Source: Gp13-AA77 sp036521995 (GTDB lineage Bacteria; Acidobacteriota; Terriglobia; UBA7540). From it: a DNA stretch of 6,402 nucleotides. The stretch lies in NCBI GenBank assembly GCA_036521995.1, contig DATDGR010000028.1, forward strand, positions 1 through 6,402. Direction: 5' to 3'. Of this stretch, positions 1 through 5,535 are shown in pieces. How positions within the stretch are numbered: the first letter of the stretch is position 1; every line of letters starts with the position of its first letter. Below the pieces are notes generated by a model that was given only the letters and a program-made list of their open reading frames with translations, ran no database searches and was not told where the DNA came from. The position numbers and the translations under genes were made by a program.

Positions 1-1
1 G

Positions 2-604
2 GCACGGGCGATTCAATTTACGCGGGGAAGACCGTACAAGAAGGACGACAATGCCCACATCGAACAGAAGAACTGGACGCACGTGCGACGGCTCCTGGGC
101 TACGTCCGCTATGACTCGGAGGCGGCGCGGGAAGCCATGAACGAGCTCTACAGCCAGGAGCTGCGCCTGTTTCACAACCTGTTCCTGCCTTCGGTGAAGC
201 TGGCGAAGAAAGCGCGCGTTGGCTCCCGCTTGCGCCGGCGATACGAAGCACCCCAGACTCCGTTTCAGCGAGTCGCGGCCTCGCCCGCCGCTGACCCGGA
301 GCGCTTGGAAGAACTCCAGCGACTTGGTGAGAGGCTCGATCCCTTCGAGCTTTCGCGCCTCATTCAAACCAAGCTGGAGGGCATCTTTAAGCTCAGCCGT
401 AGCGCCGTGAACAAGACCCCGGCGTTAGCGGCTCCTCCTCCGAGACGCGCGGGAGTCAGCGAAGCCAAAGATCACAGTGACGCGCGCGCAAAAGCAAGAA
501 CCGCGCGCGGAGAAAAGGACAAAAAGCAAAAACACATTCAGCGAAAAAAGGAGGCCCCGGCCCCACGACGGGTTACATTCTTACACTGCAAGACGATCTG
601 CTGA
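2..604 (+). CDS. Integrase-type (rve/DDE) transposase, C-terminal 200 residues, 5' truncated by window edge
   Basis: The reading frame is open from position 2 to a TGA at 602-604. The visible start has the signature around the third catalytic acid of the DDE triad: RPYKKDDNAHIEQKNW, with the catalytic Glu probably at visible residue 21. It continues through the conserved tail of this transposase group (YVRYDS, LYSQELRLFHNLFLPSVKL, RYEAPQTPFQRV). The two catalytic Asp residues and the N-terminal DNA-binding domain lie to the left of the window. Residues from about 130 onward form a Lys/Arg-rich low-complexity tail, probably DNA-contacting. The last codons overlap the element's terminal repeat, so protein end and DNA end share sequence. 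The product would cut and join the ends of its own element. No internal stop or frameshift is visible in the part shown. An apparent GTG start at 83 is not the true start, because conserved residues precede it in frame. Confidence 0.85.
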   Translation, partial: ARAIQFTRGRPYKKDDNAHIEQKNWTHVRRLLGYVRYDSEAAREAMNELYSQELRLFHNLFLPSVKLAKKARVGSRLRRRYEAPQTPFQRVAASPAADPERLEELQRLGERLDPFELSRLIQTKLEGIFKLSRSAVNKTPALAAPPPRRAGVSEAKDHSDARAKARTARGEKDKKQKHIQRKKEAPAPRRVTFLHCKTIC

Positions 605-629
605 AAGTTACATTCTTAGACTGCTTGAC
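572..629 (+). repeat. Two-copy 23-bp motif at the insertion element end
   Basis: Two directly repeated 23-bp copies lie at 572-594 and 607-629, with a 35-bp period and 20 of 23 bases identical. Both start with GTTACATTCTTA and share ACTGC and GAC further in. The first copy is inside the last transposase codons; the second ends one base before the proposed element end. Repeated terminal motifs like this are typical transposase-binding sites in rve-family elements. That role is inferred. Confidence 0.6.
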
Positions 630-653
630 AGGTGAGGTAACAGCATTTAATAA
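625..653 (+). promoter_or_regulatory. Possible outward hybrid promoter at element end
   Basis: A perfect TTGACA (625-630) forms the tip of the element. A TTTAAT lies 15 bp downstream (646-651) and a TAATAA 17 bp downstream (648-653), both in flanking DNA. This resembles the -35-in-IS, -10-in-flank hybrid promoters known for several insertion elements. The -10 match is imperfect, and no plus-strand gene follows for about 3 kb, so any biological effect is doubtful. Confidence 0.2.
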
Positions 654-1073
654 TCAAGTCCTGTGTTTTCATCAGCTTAGTCGATCGAGCCCCCTGGATT
701 TTCCCGCGGTTCTCATCGACCAGCCGGTCTTGGACCGGCGCACGGTCTGAGGCTCATTGACCGGAAGGATGTCCCGGTCAAGCTCTTTATAATCTGATAC
801 ATTCCGGCTTTGAACGTCATTCTCCTCTAGGCCTCGAAATTTGCCCAAGCTGCCTTGACCGCTTGTTGACCTGCTCTTTCGGACTTGGGACGGGAAGAAC
901 ATCGGTGACCCGCGCTACAGCATGGCAGGTTGTAGTTTACCAACAGTTCATCTAACATACGGGAATACACTCTGGAAGTCAAGCATTTGAGAGCATGATT
1001 GTACCGGTTGACCTGTGCGGTAATCGAGGAAGCGGATTCCAGGGTGATAAATGCTATAACACTCTTAGATTGT
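631..1073. other. Non-coding spacer between insertion element and tRNA
   Basis: I find no convincing gene in this stretch. Short open frames on both strands lack ribosome binding sites and recognisable motifs, and some overlap the tRNA. The only clear structure is the hairpin cluster at 723-781. A perfect TATAAT occurs at 788-793 but has no acceptable -35 at the normal distance; a TTGACC at 757-762 is 25 bp away, too far for a standard promoter. Confidence 0.5.
723..781. repeat. Cluster of GACCGG/CCGGTC inverted repeats
   Basis: Two perfect inverted repeats sit side by side. GCCGGTC (723-729) pairs with GACCGGC (733-739) around a 3-base loop. TTGACCGG (757-764) pairs with CCGGTCAA (774-781) around a 9-base spacer. 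The same 6-mer in alternating orientation therefore occurs four times within 59 bp. No T-run follows on either strand, so these are not ordinary intrinsic terminators. They could be operator-like sites for a dimeric regulator or a structured RNA. Confidence 0.45.
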
Positions 1074-1150
1074 TGGTCGGGGCGCCCGGATTCGAACCGG
1101 GGACCTCTTGCGCCCAAGGCAAGCGCGCTACCAGGCTGCGCCACGCCCCG
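1074..1150 (-). tRNA. tRNA-Pro, anticodon UGG
   Basis: On the minus strand this 77-nt gene folds as a standard cloverleaf. The acceptor stem CGGGGCG (1150-1144) pairs with CGCCCCG (1084-1078), followed by discriminator A and an encoded CCA (1076-1074). The D-arm contains AGCCTGGTAGCGC. The anticodon stem CTTGC/GCAAG encloses a CTTGGGC loop, giving anticodon TGG with G37. The T-arm has GGTTCGAATCC. It reads CCA and, by wobble, other proline codons. It lies on the same strand as the ABC transporter gene, about 195 bp beyond that gene's end. Confidence 0.97.
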
Positions 1151-1187
1151 ATCAAACAGCAGTGGCAAGTGGCCAGCGGCCGCGCCT

Positions 1188-1217
1188 ATTGTGCCACTGG
1201 CTTAAGGCGAATGTCCA
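1188..1217 (-). promoter_or_regulatory. Possible promoter of tRNA-Pro
   Basis: Upstream of the tRNA on the minus strand, TGGACA (1217-1212) and CACAAT (1193-1188) are spaced by 18 bp and resemble sigma-70 -35 and -10 boxes. The sequence just downstream (GGCGCGGCC) is GC-rich, like the discriminator of stringently controlled stable-RNA promoters. Both boxes are imperfect. Confidence 0.3.
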
Positions 1218-1225
1218 GTGTGAAA

Positions 1226-1247
1226 TGAGAGACGTGCCGATCTCTCA
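1226..1247 (-). terminator. Hairpin downstream of the ABC transporter gene
   Basis: TGAGAGA (1226-1232) and TCTCTCA (1241-1247) form a perfect 7-bp stem around an 8-base loop. Read on the minus strand it lies about 100 bp beyond the ABC gene stop and is followed only by a short TTT, so it is at best a weak intrinsic terminator. It also lies just upstream of the possible tRNA promoter. Confidence 0.25.
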
Positions 1248-1292
1248 GCCGAGCTGGACTAATCCGCCAATATCAATATAACGTCAATCTTG

Positions 1293-1341
1293 CGCTTGTC
1301 TATTGCCTCTTGTCTCTCGCCACTTGTCACTTGCCACTTGC
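1293..1341. repeat. Degenerate heptamer tandem repeat, seven units
   Basis: Seven consecutive 7-bp units follow each other without gaps, with plus-strand consensus C-A/T-C-T-T-G-T/C. The last three units (1321-1341) are nearly identical copies of CACTTGC or CACTTGT; earlier units are more diverged. The array ends 3 bp before the stop codon of the minus-strand ABC transporter gene, so it lies in that gene's 3' untranslated region. A short inverted copy (AGTGGCAAGTG) occurs at 1161-1171 near the tRNA. Confidence 0.6.
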
Positions 1342-1344
1342 TTT

Positions 1345-3387
1345 TCAGGCCCCTTGACCCCGCAGCAGACGGACGGGGTCGATGACGCCCTCGGGTTCCC
1401 GGCCGTTGCTCCGTTCCGGCGCAGCTTCGGGCTCCTCGGTCTCACCGGGCACGATAAGCCTATTCGATTCAATACCATGCTGCCTGGTGTAGAGTTCCCA
1501 ATAGCGGCCGCCCAGGGCGTAAAGGGTCTCGTGAGTGCCGCGCTCGATGATGCGCCCATTCTCGATCACCAGGATCTGGTCGGCCCGCCGCACGGTAGAG
1601 AGGCGGTGAGCAATCACAAAGGTCGTGCGCCCCTGCATCAGGTAAGCAAGTCCCTCCTGAATAAGGGCTTCCGACTCCGAATCAAGGCTCGACGTGGCCT
1701 CGTCCAGGATCAAAATGCGCGGGTCGGCCAGAATCGCCCGCGCGATCGACACCCGCTGTTTCTGCCCGCCCGAAAGTTTCACGCCGCGCTCGCCAACCAC
1801 CGTATCGTACTTCAGCTCGAAGCGCTCGGCGAACTCATCCACCCGCGCGATCCGGCAGGCTGCCAGGATCTGGGCCTCAGTGGCGCCCGGGCGCGAGAAG
1901 GCCACGTTCTCCCGGATGGTGCCGTCGAATAGGAACGTATCTTGAAGCACCACACCGAGTTGAGTCCGGTAGGAGTCCAGCCGGACGGTGCCGAGGTCGA
2001 CCCCATCCACCCGAACTGTGCCTTCAGTGGGCACGTAGAAGGCGGCCACCAAGCCGATCAAGGTTGACTTGCCGGCGCCGGAGGGTCCCACCAGCGCCGT
2101 CACCGTTCCCGGCAAAGAGACGAAGCTCACCTGATGGAGCACGGGCTTGCCTGCCTCGTAGGCAAAGCTAACATTTTCAAACTCCACCTCGCCGCGCAGG
2201 GCCTTAAGCTCTTGAGCACGAAGCGGATCGGCATCCTCCGGGCGCTCGGCCAGCACCTCGCGCATACGTTCCAGTCCGGCGATCGCCTCCGTGAGCTGGG
2301 TGCCGACGTTCACTACCTGGGCCACCGGAGCCACCAGCATGCCCAAAAAGATCGTGAACTCAACGAAAGAACCCAGCGTCATGGTACCGCCCACGATGCG
2401 GCGCGCGCCCAGAAACATAATCAACGCGCTCACCACGCCGAGCAGGGTCGTGGCCGAGAGACTCATCAGCGACATGGCCGTGAGTGTCTGCAAGACGTTG
2501 TCTAGCAATCTCTTAACTCCAGACGCGAAAACACTGGCTTCGCGCTCCTCGGCGTGATAACCCTTCACCACCCTCACCCCTGACAGCGACTCCGTCAGGC
2601 GCCCGGTGACCTCGGCGTTGATCTTGGGCCTGGCCCTGAAGATGGGCCGAATAAACTTGAAGGCATAGCGCATGAAGATGCCGAAAATAAACAAGATAGC
2701 TGCCGCCACGCCGGTCATGAGGGCGCTGATCCGAAGTAGGATCACGAGGGCCAGGACGGCCGTCAGGATCCCGCCGACAAACTGTACCAGGCCGGTGCCG
2801 ATCAAGTTGCGTAAACCCTCTACATCGTTCATGATACGCGAAACCAGGGCTCCGGTCTTGGTGCCGTCGTAGTAAGCCAAGGGAAGGCGCCCGATGTGCT
2901 GCTGCAAGCGCGTTCGCAGCTCGGTGATCAGCCGCCAGGCCTCCTTGGAGAGAAGCTGGGTCAAAGCAAAGTCCGTAACACCTTGGATCAAAGTCGCTCC
3001 GACGACCAGGCCGACGATCGGCACGAGCAGATTGAGGTTGTGCTTGCCGATGACGTCGTCGATCACGCGCTTGGAGGAGGCCGGCAGGACGAGTCCAGCT
3101 AAGCGATTGATGGCCATCAGGATGAAGCCCAGCGCCAGCAGCCACCGGCGGGGCCGGATGAAGGTCCACAGGTCCGGCCAGAGCTCCCGCAGGCGGACGG
3201 GCTTGGGCGCCTTGTTCGATTCGTTTTCCGGGGTCACGGGAATCAGATGCTTGCGGGTAGGGCCCGGGTGCAAATGTCCGGGCCCTCGTGGTGAGGGCGT
3301 GACGGAAGGTCTCCGATCTGGCCAAGATAGGGTCGGTGGGTCTTGAAAACGGGAAAAAAGGGCGGCGAAGCTCGAATCTATTTTCAA
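1345..3387 (-). CDS. ABC exporter, fused membrane and ATPase domains (MsbA/MDR-like half-transporter)
   Basis: This 680-residue protein is a half-transporter that would act as a homodimer or heterodimer in the inner membrane, exporting a lipid or other hydrophobic substrate by ATP hydrolysis. The N-terminal permease has about six membrane segments (near 82-103, 118-142, 198-220, 222-245, 305-326, 338-360) and the usual coupling region (YYDGTKTGALVSRIMNDVE, 172-190). The ATPase domain is complete: A-loop Tyr410, Walker A GPSGAGKST (434-442), Q-loop Gln482, signature LSGGQ (538-542), Walker B ILILDEAT (558-565), D-loop SSLD and switch His594. A 40-residue acidic/Arg tail follows. The substrate cannot be told from sequence. 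The first 50 residues are Pro/Arg-rich and unlike the family, and neither start has a clear Shine-Dalgarno. A GTG at 3237-3235 (630 residues, starting before the conserved LRELWPDLW) may be the true start. No same-strand gene is immediately adjacent, so it is probably monocistronic. Confidence 0.93.
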   Translation of the reverse strand: MKIDSSFAALFSRFQDPPTLSWPDRRPSVTPSPRGPGHLHPGPTRKHLIPVTPENESNKAPKPVRLRELWPDLWTFIRPRRWLLALGFILMAINRLAGLVLPASSKRVIDDVIGKHNLNLLVPIVGLVVGATLIQGVTDFALTQLLSKEAWRLITELRTRLQQHIGRLPLAYYDGTKTGALVSRIMNDVEGLRNLIGTGLVQFVGGILTAVLALVILLRISALMTGVAAAILFIFGIFMRYAFKFIRPIFRARPKINAEVTGRLTESLSGVRVVKGYHAEEREASVFASGVKRLLDNVLQTLTAMSLMSLSATTLLGVVSALIMFLGARRIVGGTMTLGSFVEFTIFLGMLVAPVAQVVNVGTQLTEAIAGLERMREVLAERPEDADPLRAQELKALRGEVEFENVSFAYEAGKPVLHQVSFVSLPGTVTALVGPSGAGKSTLIGLVAAFYVPTEGTVRVDGVDLGTVRLDSYRTQLGVVLQDTFLFDGTIRENVAFSRPGATEAQILAACRIARVDEFAERFELKYDTVVGERGVKLSGGQKQRVSIARAILADPRILILDEATSSLDSESEALIQEGLAYLMQGRTTFVIAHRLSTVRRADQILVIENGRIIERGTHETLYALGGRYWELYTRQHGIESNRLIVPGETEEPEAAPERSNGREPEGVIDPVRLLRGQGA

Positions 3388-3915
3388 TAACTTACGGCCA
3401 CACGTTCGAAAGTGATCCCGTCAAAGTCTAAAGGACTTACAGACCTTGTTCCTCAAGCAAAAGTGTAAAGAGATTGCACACATTTCGCTTATTCTTTGCT
3501 TTTTATCCACCGGGCTTGATTCGAAAAGGATACAATAAGATCAACAATAGGAACTCGCTTATAGCCGTGACCGACCAAGGAAAAGCGAATAAAACACGAA
3601 TATAGACCTGAGCAGCCACACTGCCGCCGCCCATCCTGGTCATCGAAAAAGTGCCGTTACCGGCAGGCCGCCGGGCGCGCATTTGAAGAAGAGCAGCCGG
3701 AAACTGTTTGAACAGCGCGACCCGGCGCTGCCTCGCCGGTTGGAGTTCTCATTGCAGCGGGGATTAAGATTACGTGACGTGGTAGAATTCACTTCAAACA
3801 GGGAAATCGCTGGTTGGGCTGGCCGCCGGCGGCCTTATCTCACGCCAGCCACGGCCGATTTTGTGCAGGTCAGCCTAAAGGTAAATTATACATCTGGCAC
3901 GAGGAGTATCCAGCC
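3388..3915. other. Divergent intergenic region between ABC exporter and TIR-like gene
   Basis: This stretch separates two divergently oriented genes and should hold both promoters. The part at 3440-3610 is AT-richer than its surroundings and contains TACAAT (3531-3536) and several TTGATT/TTGCTT-like words, but no pair with proper spacing stands out. A small inverted repeat, AAGTC (3424-3428) and GACTT (3434-3438), lies 37 bp upstream of the ABC start. A 78-codon frame at 3683-3919 starts at TTG, has no ribosome binding site or recognised motif and overlaps the TIR-like gene start, so I do not call it a gene. Confidence 0.4.
3901..3906 (+). promoter_or_regulatory. Ribosome binding site fixing the start of the TIR-like gene
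   Basis: GAGGAG lies 9 bases before the ATG at 3916. The same frame is open further upstream, to 3814, but that extension has no ribosome binding site and codes for unconserved sequence, so this site supports the 3916 start. Confidence 0.7.
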
Positions 3916-4563
3916 ATGAACGAAATAGAGGTCTTTGTCAGCGTTGGTGGTACCGCCACAGAGCAGCAGGAGGCGTTTGTGCGCTCCGTGGAGGACCGAC
4001 TCCGGGCTGAAGGACTCGTTCCACAAACGGTTGGAAGAAATACGTTCAGCGCTGACGCGCCGCTGAAGACAGTCACCGAGCTGCTAGCCACCTGCTCGGG
4101 TGCCGTGGTCATAGCCCTCGAGCGCTCCTACTTTCCTTCCGGCGTTGAGAAGCGTGGTGGGCCGAAGGAGATTGCGCTCACCGATGTTAAGCTGCCCACG
4201 CCTTGGAATCAGATCGAGGCGGCAATGGCCTATACGTGGGGCCTTCCTCTTATGGTCATTGTCGAGGACGGCCTTAAGAGCGAAGGGTTGTTCGAGCGTG
4301 GATATGACTGGTACGTGCAGGTGGTGAAGCCGGACGGCGCGGCGTTGAGTTCCACCGAGTTCAGCGGTGTTCTCGCAAGCTGGAAGCGGAAAATGGTCCA
4401 AATGCCGAAGAAGGTAACTGTTTCGAAAACGGCTTCTGACTTCACCGTTGCTGAACTGATTGGCGGCTTGAAACCAACCCAGTTGTGGAGCGTCCTCGTT
4501 GCCTTGGCAGCGCTGGTCGCGGGTGCGTTCGCCGTGGGTGCCAGGCTCTTCGGTGGTCATTAG
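3916..4563 (+). CDS. Putative TIR-like / nucleotide-processing domain protein with C-terminal membrane anchor
   Basis: The 215-residue product begins with a predicted beta strand (EIEVFVSVGG, 4-12) and a helix, then GLVPQTVGRNTFSAD (33-47), a second core strand CSGAVVIALER (60-70), and PTPWNQIEAAMAYTWGLPLMVIVE (94-117). This order of strand, acidic or polar helix, and a W-x-x-x-E segment leading into a small-residue helix and a GLPLMVIV strand resembles TIR and nucleoside 2-deoxyribosyltransferase folds. There the equivalent Glu (here Glu101) is the catalytic residue for glycosidic-bond cleavage of NAD or nucleosides. A hydrophobic helix (about 190-211, WSVLVALAALVAGAFAVGA) ends the protein, so it is probably anchored in the inner membrane with the domain in the cytoplasm. 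No cyclase, SMODS or NLR-like partner lies next to it. The nearest downstream gene is the broken hicB, 78 bp away. The fold assignment is inferred by eye. It could instead be a non-catalytic sensor or a SLOG-like nucleotide-binding protein. Confidence 0.55.
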   Translation: MNEIEVFVSVGGTATEQQEAFVRSVEDRLRAEGLVPQTVGRNTFSADAPLKTVTELLATCSGAVVIALERSYFPSGVEKRGGPKEIALTDVKLPTPWNQIEAAMAYTWGLPLMVIVEDGLKSEGLFERGYDWYVQVVKPDGAALSSTEFSGVLASWKRKMVQMPKKVTVSKTASDFTVAELIGGLKPTQLWSVLVALAALVAGAFAVGARLFGGH

Positions 4564-4641
4564 ATTCGTAGCAAGCGGCGCCTGAGCAGCACCGCGTCAA
4601 ATTGCGGGTATGCGGCAGGCGGGACTTAAGCGAGGGAAGCG

Positions 4642-4907
4642 ATGAGAAAGCTCCGGTATTTGGTTCGCATCAATATGGATCCAGATAGCGATTGGGGGGC
4701 CTCAGTTCCCGACCTGCCCGGCTGCGTGGCGACTCTGGGATGACGATCGATCAGGCGCTCCAGCGCATCGAGGGGGCGATCGCGCTTCATATTCGTGGTA
4801 TGCGCCAGGACGGTCTGACGCCTCCCCCGCCAAGACAACGTGTGGTGACCCCGAAGCGCACGTCGCGTCAGGTAGACTTCTTCGCAACCATCGAGGTTGC
4901 GGCGTGA
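4642..4907 (+). pseudogene. hicB: HicB-family antitoxin split by a 2-bp frameshift
   Basis: The first frame (ATG 4642, stop TGA 4741-4743, 33 residues) carries the HicB N-terminus: a YLVRI strand, then DWGASVPDLPGCVAT. The second frame (ATG 4740, stop at 4907, 55 residues) continues exactly where HicB should: MTIDQALQRIEGAIALHIRG, then QDGL and a typical VDFFATIEVAA end. Removing one CT from the CTCT at 4733-4736 restores an 87-residue protein reading CVATGMTIDQAL, the usual family sequence. HicB folds as a partial RNase-H-like domain that neutralises the HicA mRNA interferase. No HicA frame is visible on either side. A ribosome binding site (GAGGGA, 4632-4637) precedes the first ATG. The two frames overlap as ATGA, so coupled translation of two fragments is possible. 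A sequencing error is the other explanation. Confidence 0.75.
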
Positions 4908-5065
4908 CCCGGGCGGGCTGGCGGAGAGCGTAGCTCTGCGGGCCTTGCAAGCAGAAGCGCCGCGGTGAGGCCTGGTCGAGGTTCAGTTTTTTGTCGTTGA
5001 ATAGATCGTCGTTTGAGTACGGGGATCGCGGAGCTCCCGCTCTGCGTCAGCGAGACGGGTGAATA

Positions 5066-5233
5066 TTGCGGTACACTTTTGAGTGGGACCCCAGAAAAGC
5101 CAAACAGAACCTGCGAAAACACCGGATCAGCTTTGATCGCGCTGCGGCGCTCTGCTTCTCATCCACACGTTCTTGGATGTCTCGGCCGGCGAGTAAGATA
5201 GAAACTAGGTAGTATGAGGAGATCTTGCGATGA
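5066..5233 (+). pseudogene. brnT: Decayed BrnT-family toxin
   Basis: From a TTG at 5066 (possible ribosome binding site GGGTG, 5057-5061) the frame reads RYTFEWDPRKAKQNLRKHRI and then SFDRAAAL. This is the hallmark N-terminus of BrnT, an RNase toxin. The conserved middle (Asp-Pro, His and Glu-Arg segments, about 30 residues) is missing. Pieces of the C-terminus follow in other frames: LLLIHTFLDVSAGE at 5152-5193, then KIETR, a TAG stop at 5210-5212, and YEEILR up to a TGA at 5231-5233. The last four bases form an ATGA overlap with the next gene, the usual brnT-brnA junction. I read this as a toxin inactivated by internal deletion plus frameshifts. The uninterrupted N-terminal frame alone would give 48 residues. 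Confidence 0.6.
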
Positions 5234-5454
5234 AGAAAGAATATGACCTTTCGAAGGGCGAACGCGGCAAGTTTTTCCGTCCGGACGCCGAGCTGAACAT
5301 CCCCATTTACCTGGAACCGAAGATTGCCGAGGCGGTTCGAGAGCACGCCAGAAACAGAAGAACAAACGTGGGATCGTTAGTCAATGAGTGGCTGCGCAAA
5401 GACCTCCGCACGGAGAGGCAGCGACGCAAGCTGAAAACACCACAGCAAGCGTAG
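5230..5454 (+). CDS. brnA: BrnA-like ribbon-helix-helix antitoxin, orphaned
   Basis: The 74-residue product starts MKKEYDLSKGERGKFFRPDA, a characteristic N-terminus of antitoxins paired with BrnT. It then has a strand (LNIPIYLEPK), helices (IAEAVREHARNRRTNVGSLVNEWLRKDL) that match the ribbon-helix-helix/CopG pattern, and a basic tail. Such proteins dimerise, bind the BrnT toxin and repress their own promoter. AGGAG (5217-5221) lies 8 bases before the ATG, so translation looks efficient. The partner toxin just upstream is broken, yet this gene is intact. Self-repression through an operator upstream of the brnT remnant is expected from the family but I cannot point to the site. The assignment to BrnA rather than a related CopG-type antitoxin rests on the N-terminal motif and the BrnT-like remnant next to it. 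Confidence 0.75.
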   Translation: MKKEYDLSKGERGKFFRPDAELNIPIYLEPKIAEAVREHARNRRTNVGSLVNEWLRKDLRTERQRRKLKTPQQA

Positions 5455-5535
5455 CGCAACCCTATCCAGGCCAACTACTACTTCTAGGTTGCAGCGCGTT
5501 GACATTCGCAGGTGGCGCCTAGGTTGCGCGCTTTT
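5454..5535 (+). terminator. Possible long-range hairpin and T-run after the antitoxin gene
   Basis: GCGCAACC (5454-5461) is exactly complementary to GGTTGCGC (5522-5529), followed by a TTTT run at 5532-5535. A smaller alternative pairing is AGCGCG (5493-5498) with CGCGCT (5527-5532). Loops of 28 to 60 bases make this a weak intrinsic terminator candidate. The word CTAGGTTGC also occurs twice (5484-5492 and 5519-5527). Confidence 0.3.

Larger units (their letters stand above)
1..630 (+). mobile_element. Right part of an integrase-type insertion element, left end outside window
   Basis: The open left edge lies inside a DDE transposase gene, and a repeated motif follows at the gene's 3' end, so this is the right-hand part of an insertion element. 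The likely outer boundary is position 630. Read on the complementary strand, the end begins TGTCAAGCAG, so the element ends in 5'-TG...CA-3' as is usual for elements mobilised by rve-type transposases. The left end and a target-site duplication cannot be checked here, so the boundary is inferred. The family is best described as IS481/ISNCY-like; I cannot assign a named IS. Confidence 0.65.

Noticed and set aside
757..793. TTGACC plus TATAAT as a promoter
   Set aside because: The spacing of 25 bp is too long for a sigma-70 promoter, and no plus-strand gene follows.
672..902. 76-codon minus-strand open frame
   Set aside because: It has no ribosome binding site or recognised motif, and much of it is the hairpin cluster read as codons.
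1074..1150. tRNA-Pro as the attachment site of a genomic island
   Set aside because: I found no repeat of the tRNA 3' end elsewhere in the window and no tyrosine integrase, so there is no support for integration here.
827..1228. Several open frames on both strands around the tRNA (827-1168 minus, 995-1228 and 999-1205 plus)
   Set aside because: They run through the tRNA-Pro gene; the peptide GAPGFEPGTSCAQGKRATRLRHAP is the familiar false translation of a tRNA.
1303..3346. Many plus-strand and alternate-frame open frames opposite the ABC exporter
   Set aside because: They are shadows of the GC-rich exporter gene, without domain signatures of their own.
3683..3919. 78-codon plus-strand frame starting at TTG before the TIR-like gene
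   Set aside because: It has no ribosome binding site and no recognised motif, is strongly basic, and overlaps the well-supported start at 3916. It could be a gene relic but I cannot support it.
4925..4937. Small hairpin AGAGC-GTA-GCTCT after hicB
   Set aside because: The stem is only 5 bp and no T-run follows; it is likely chance in GC-rich sequence.
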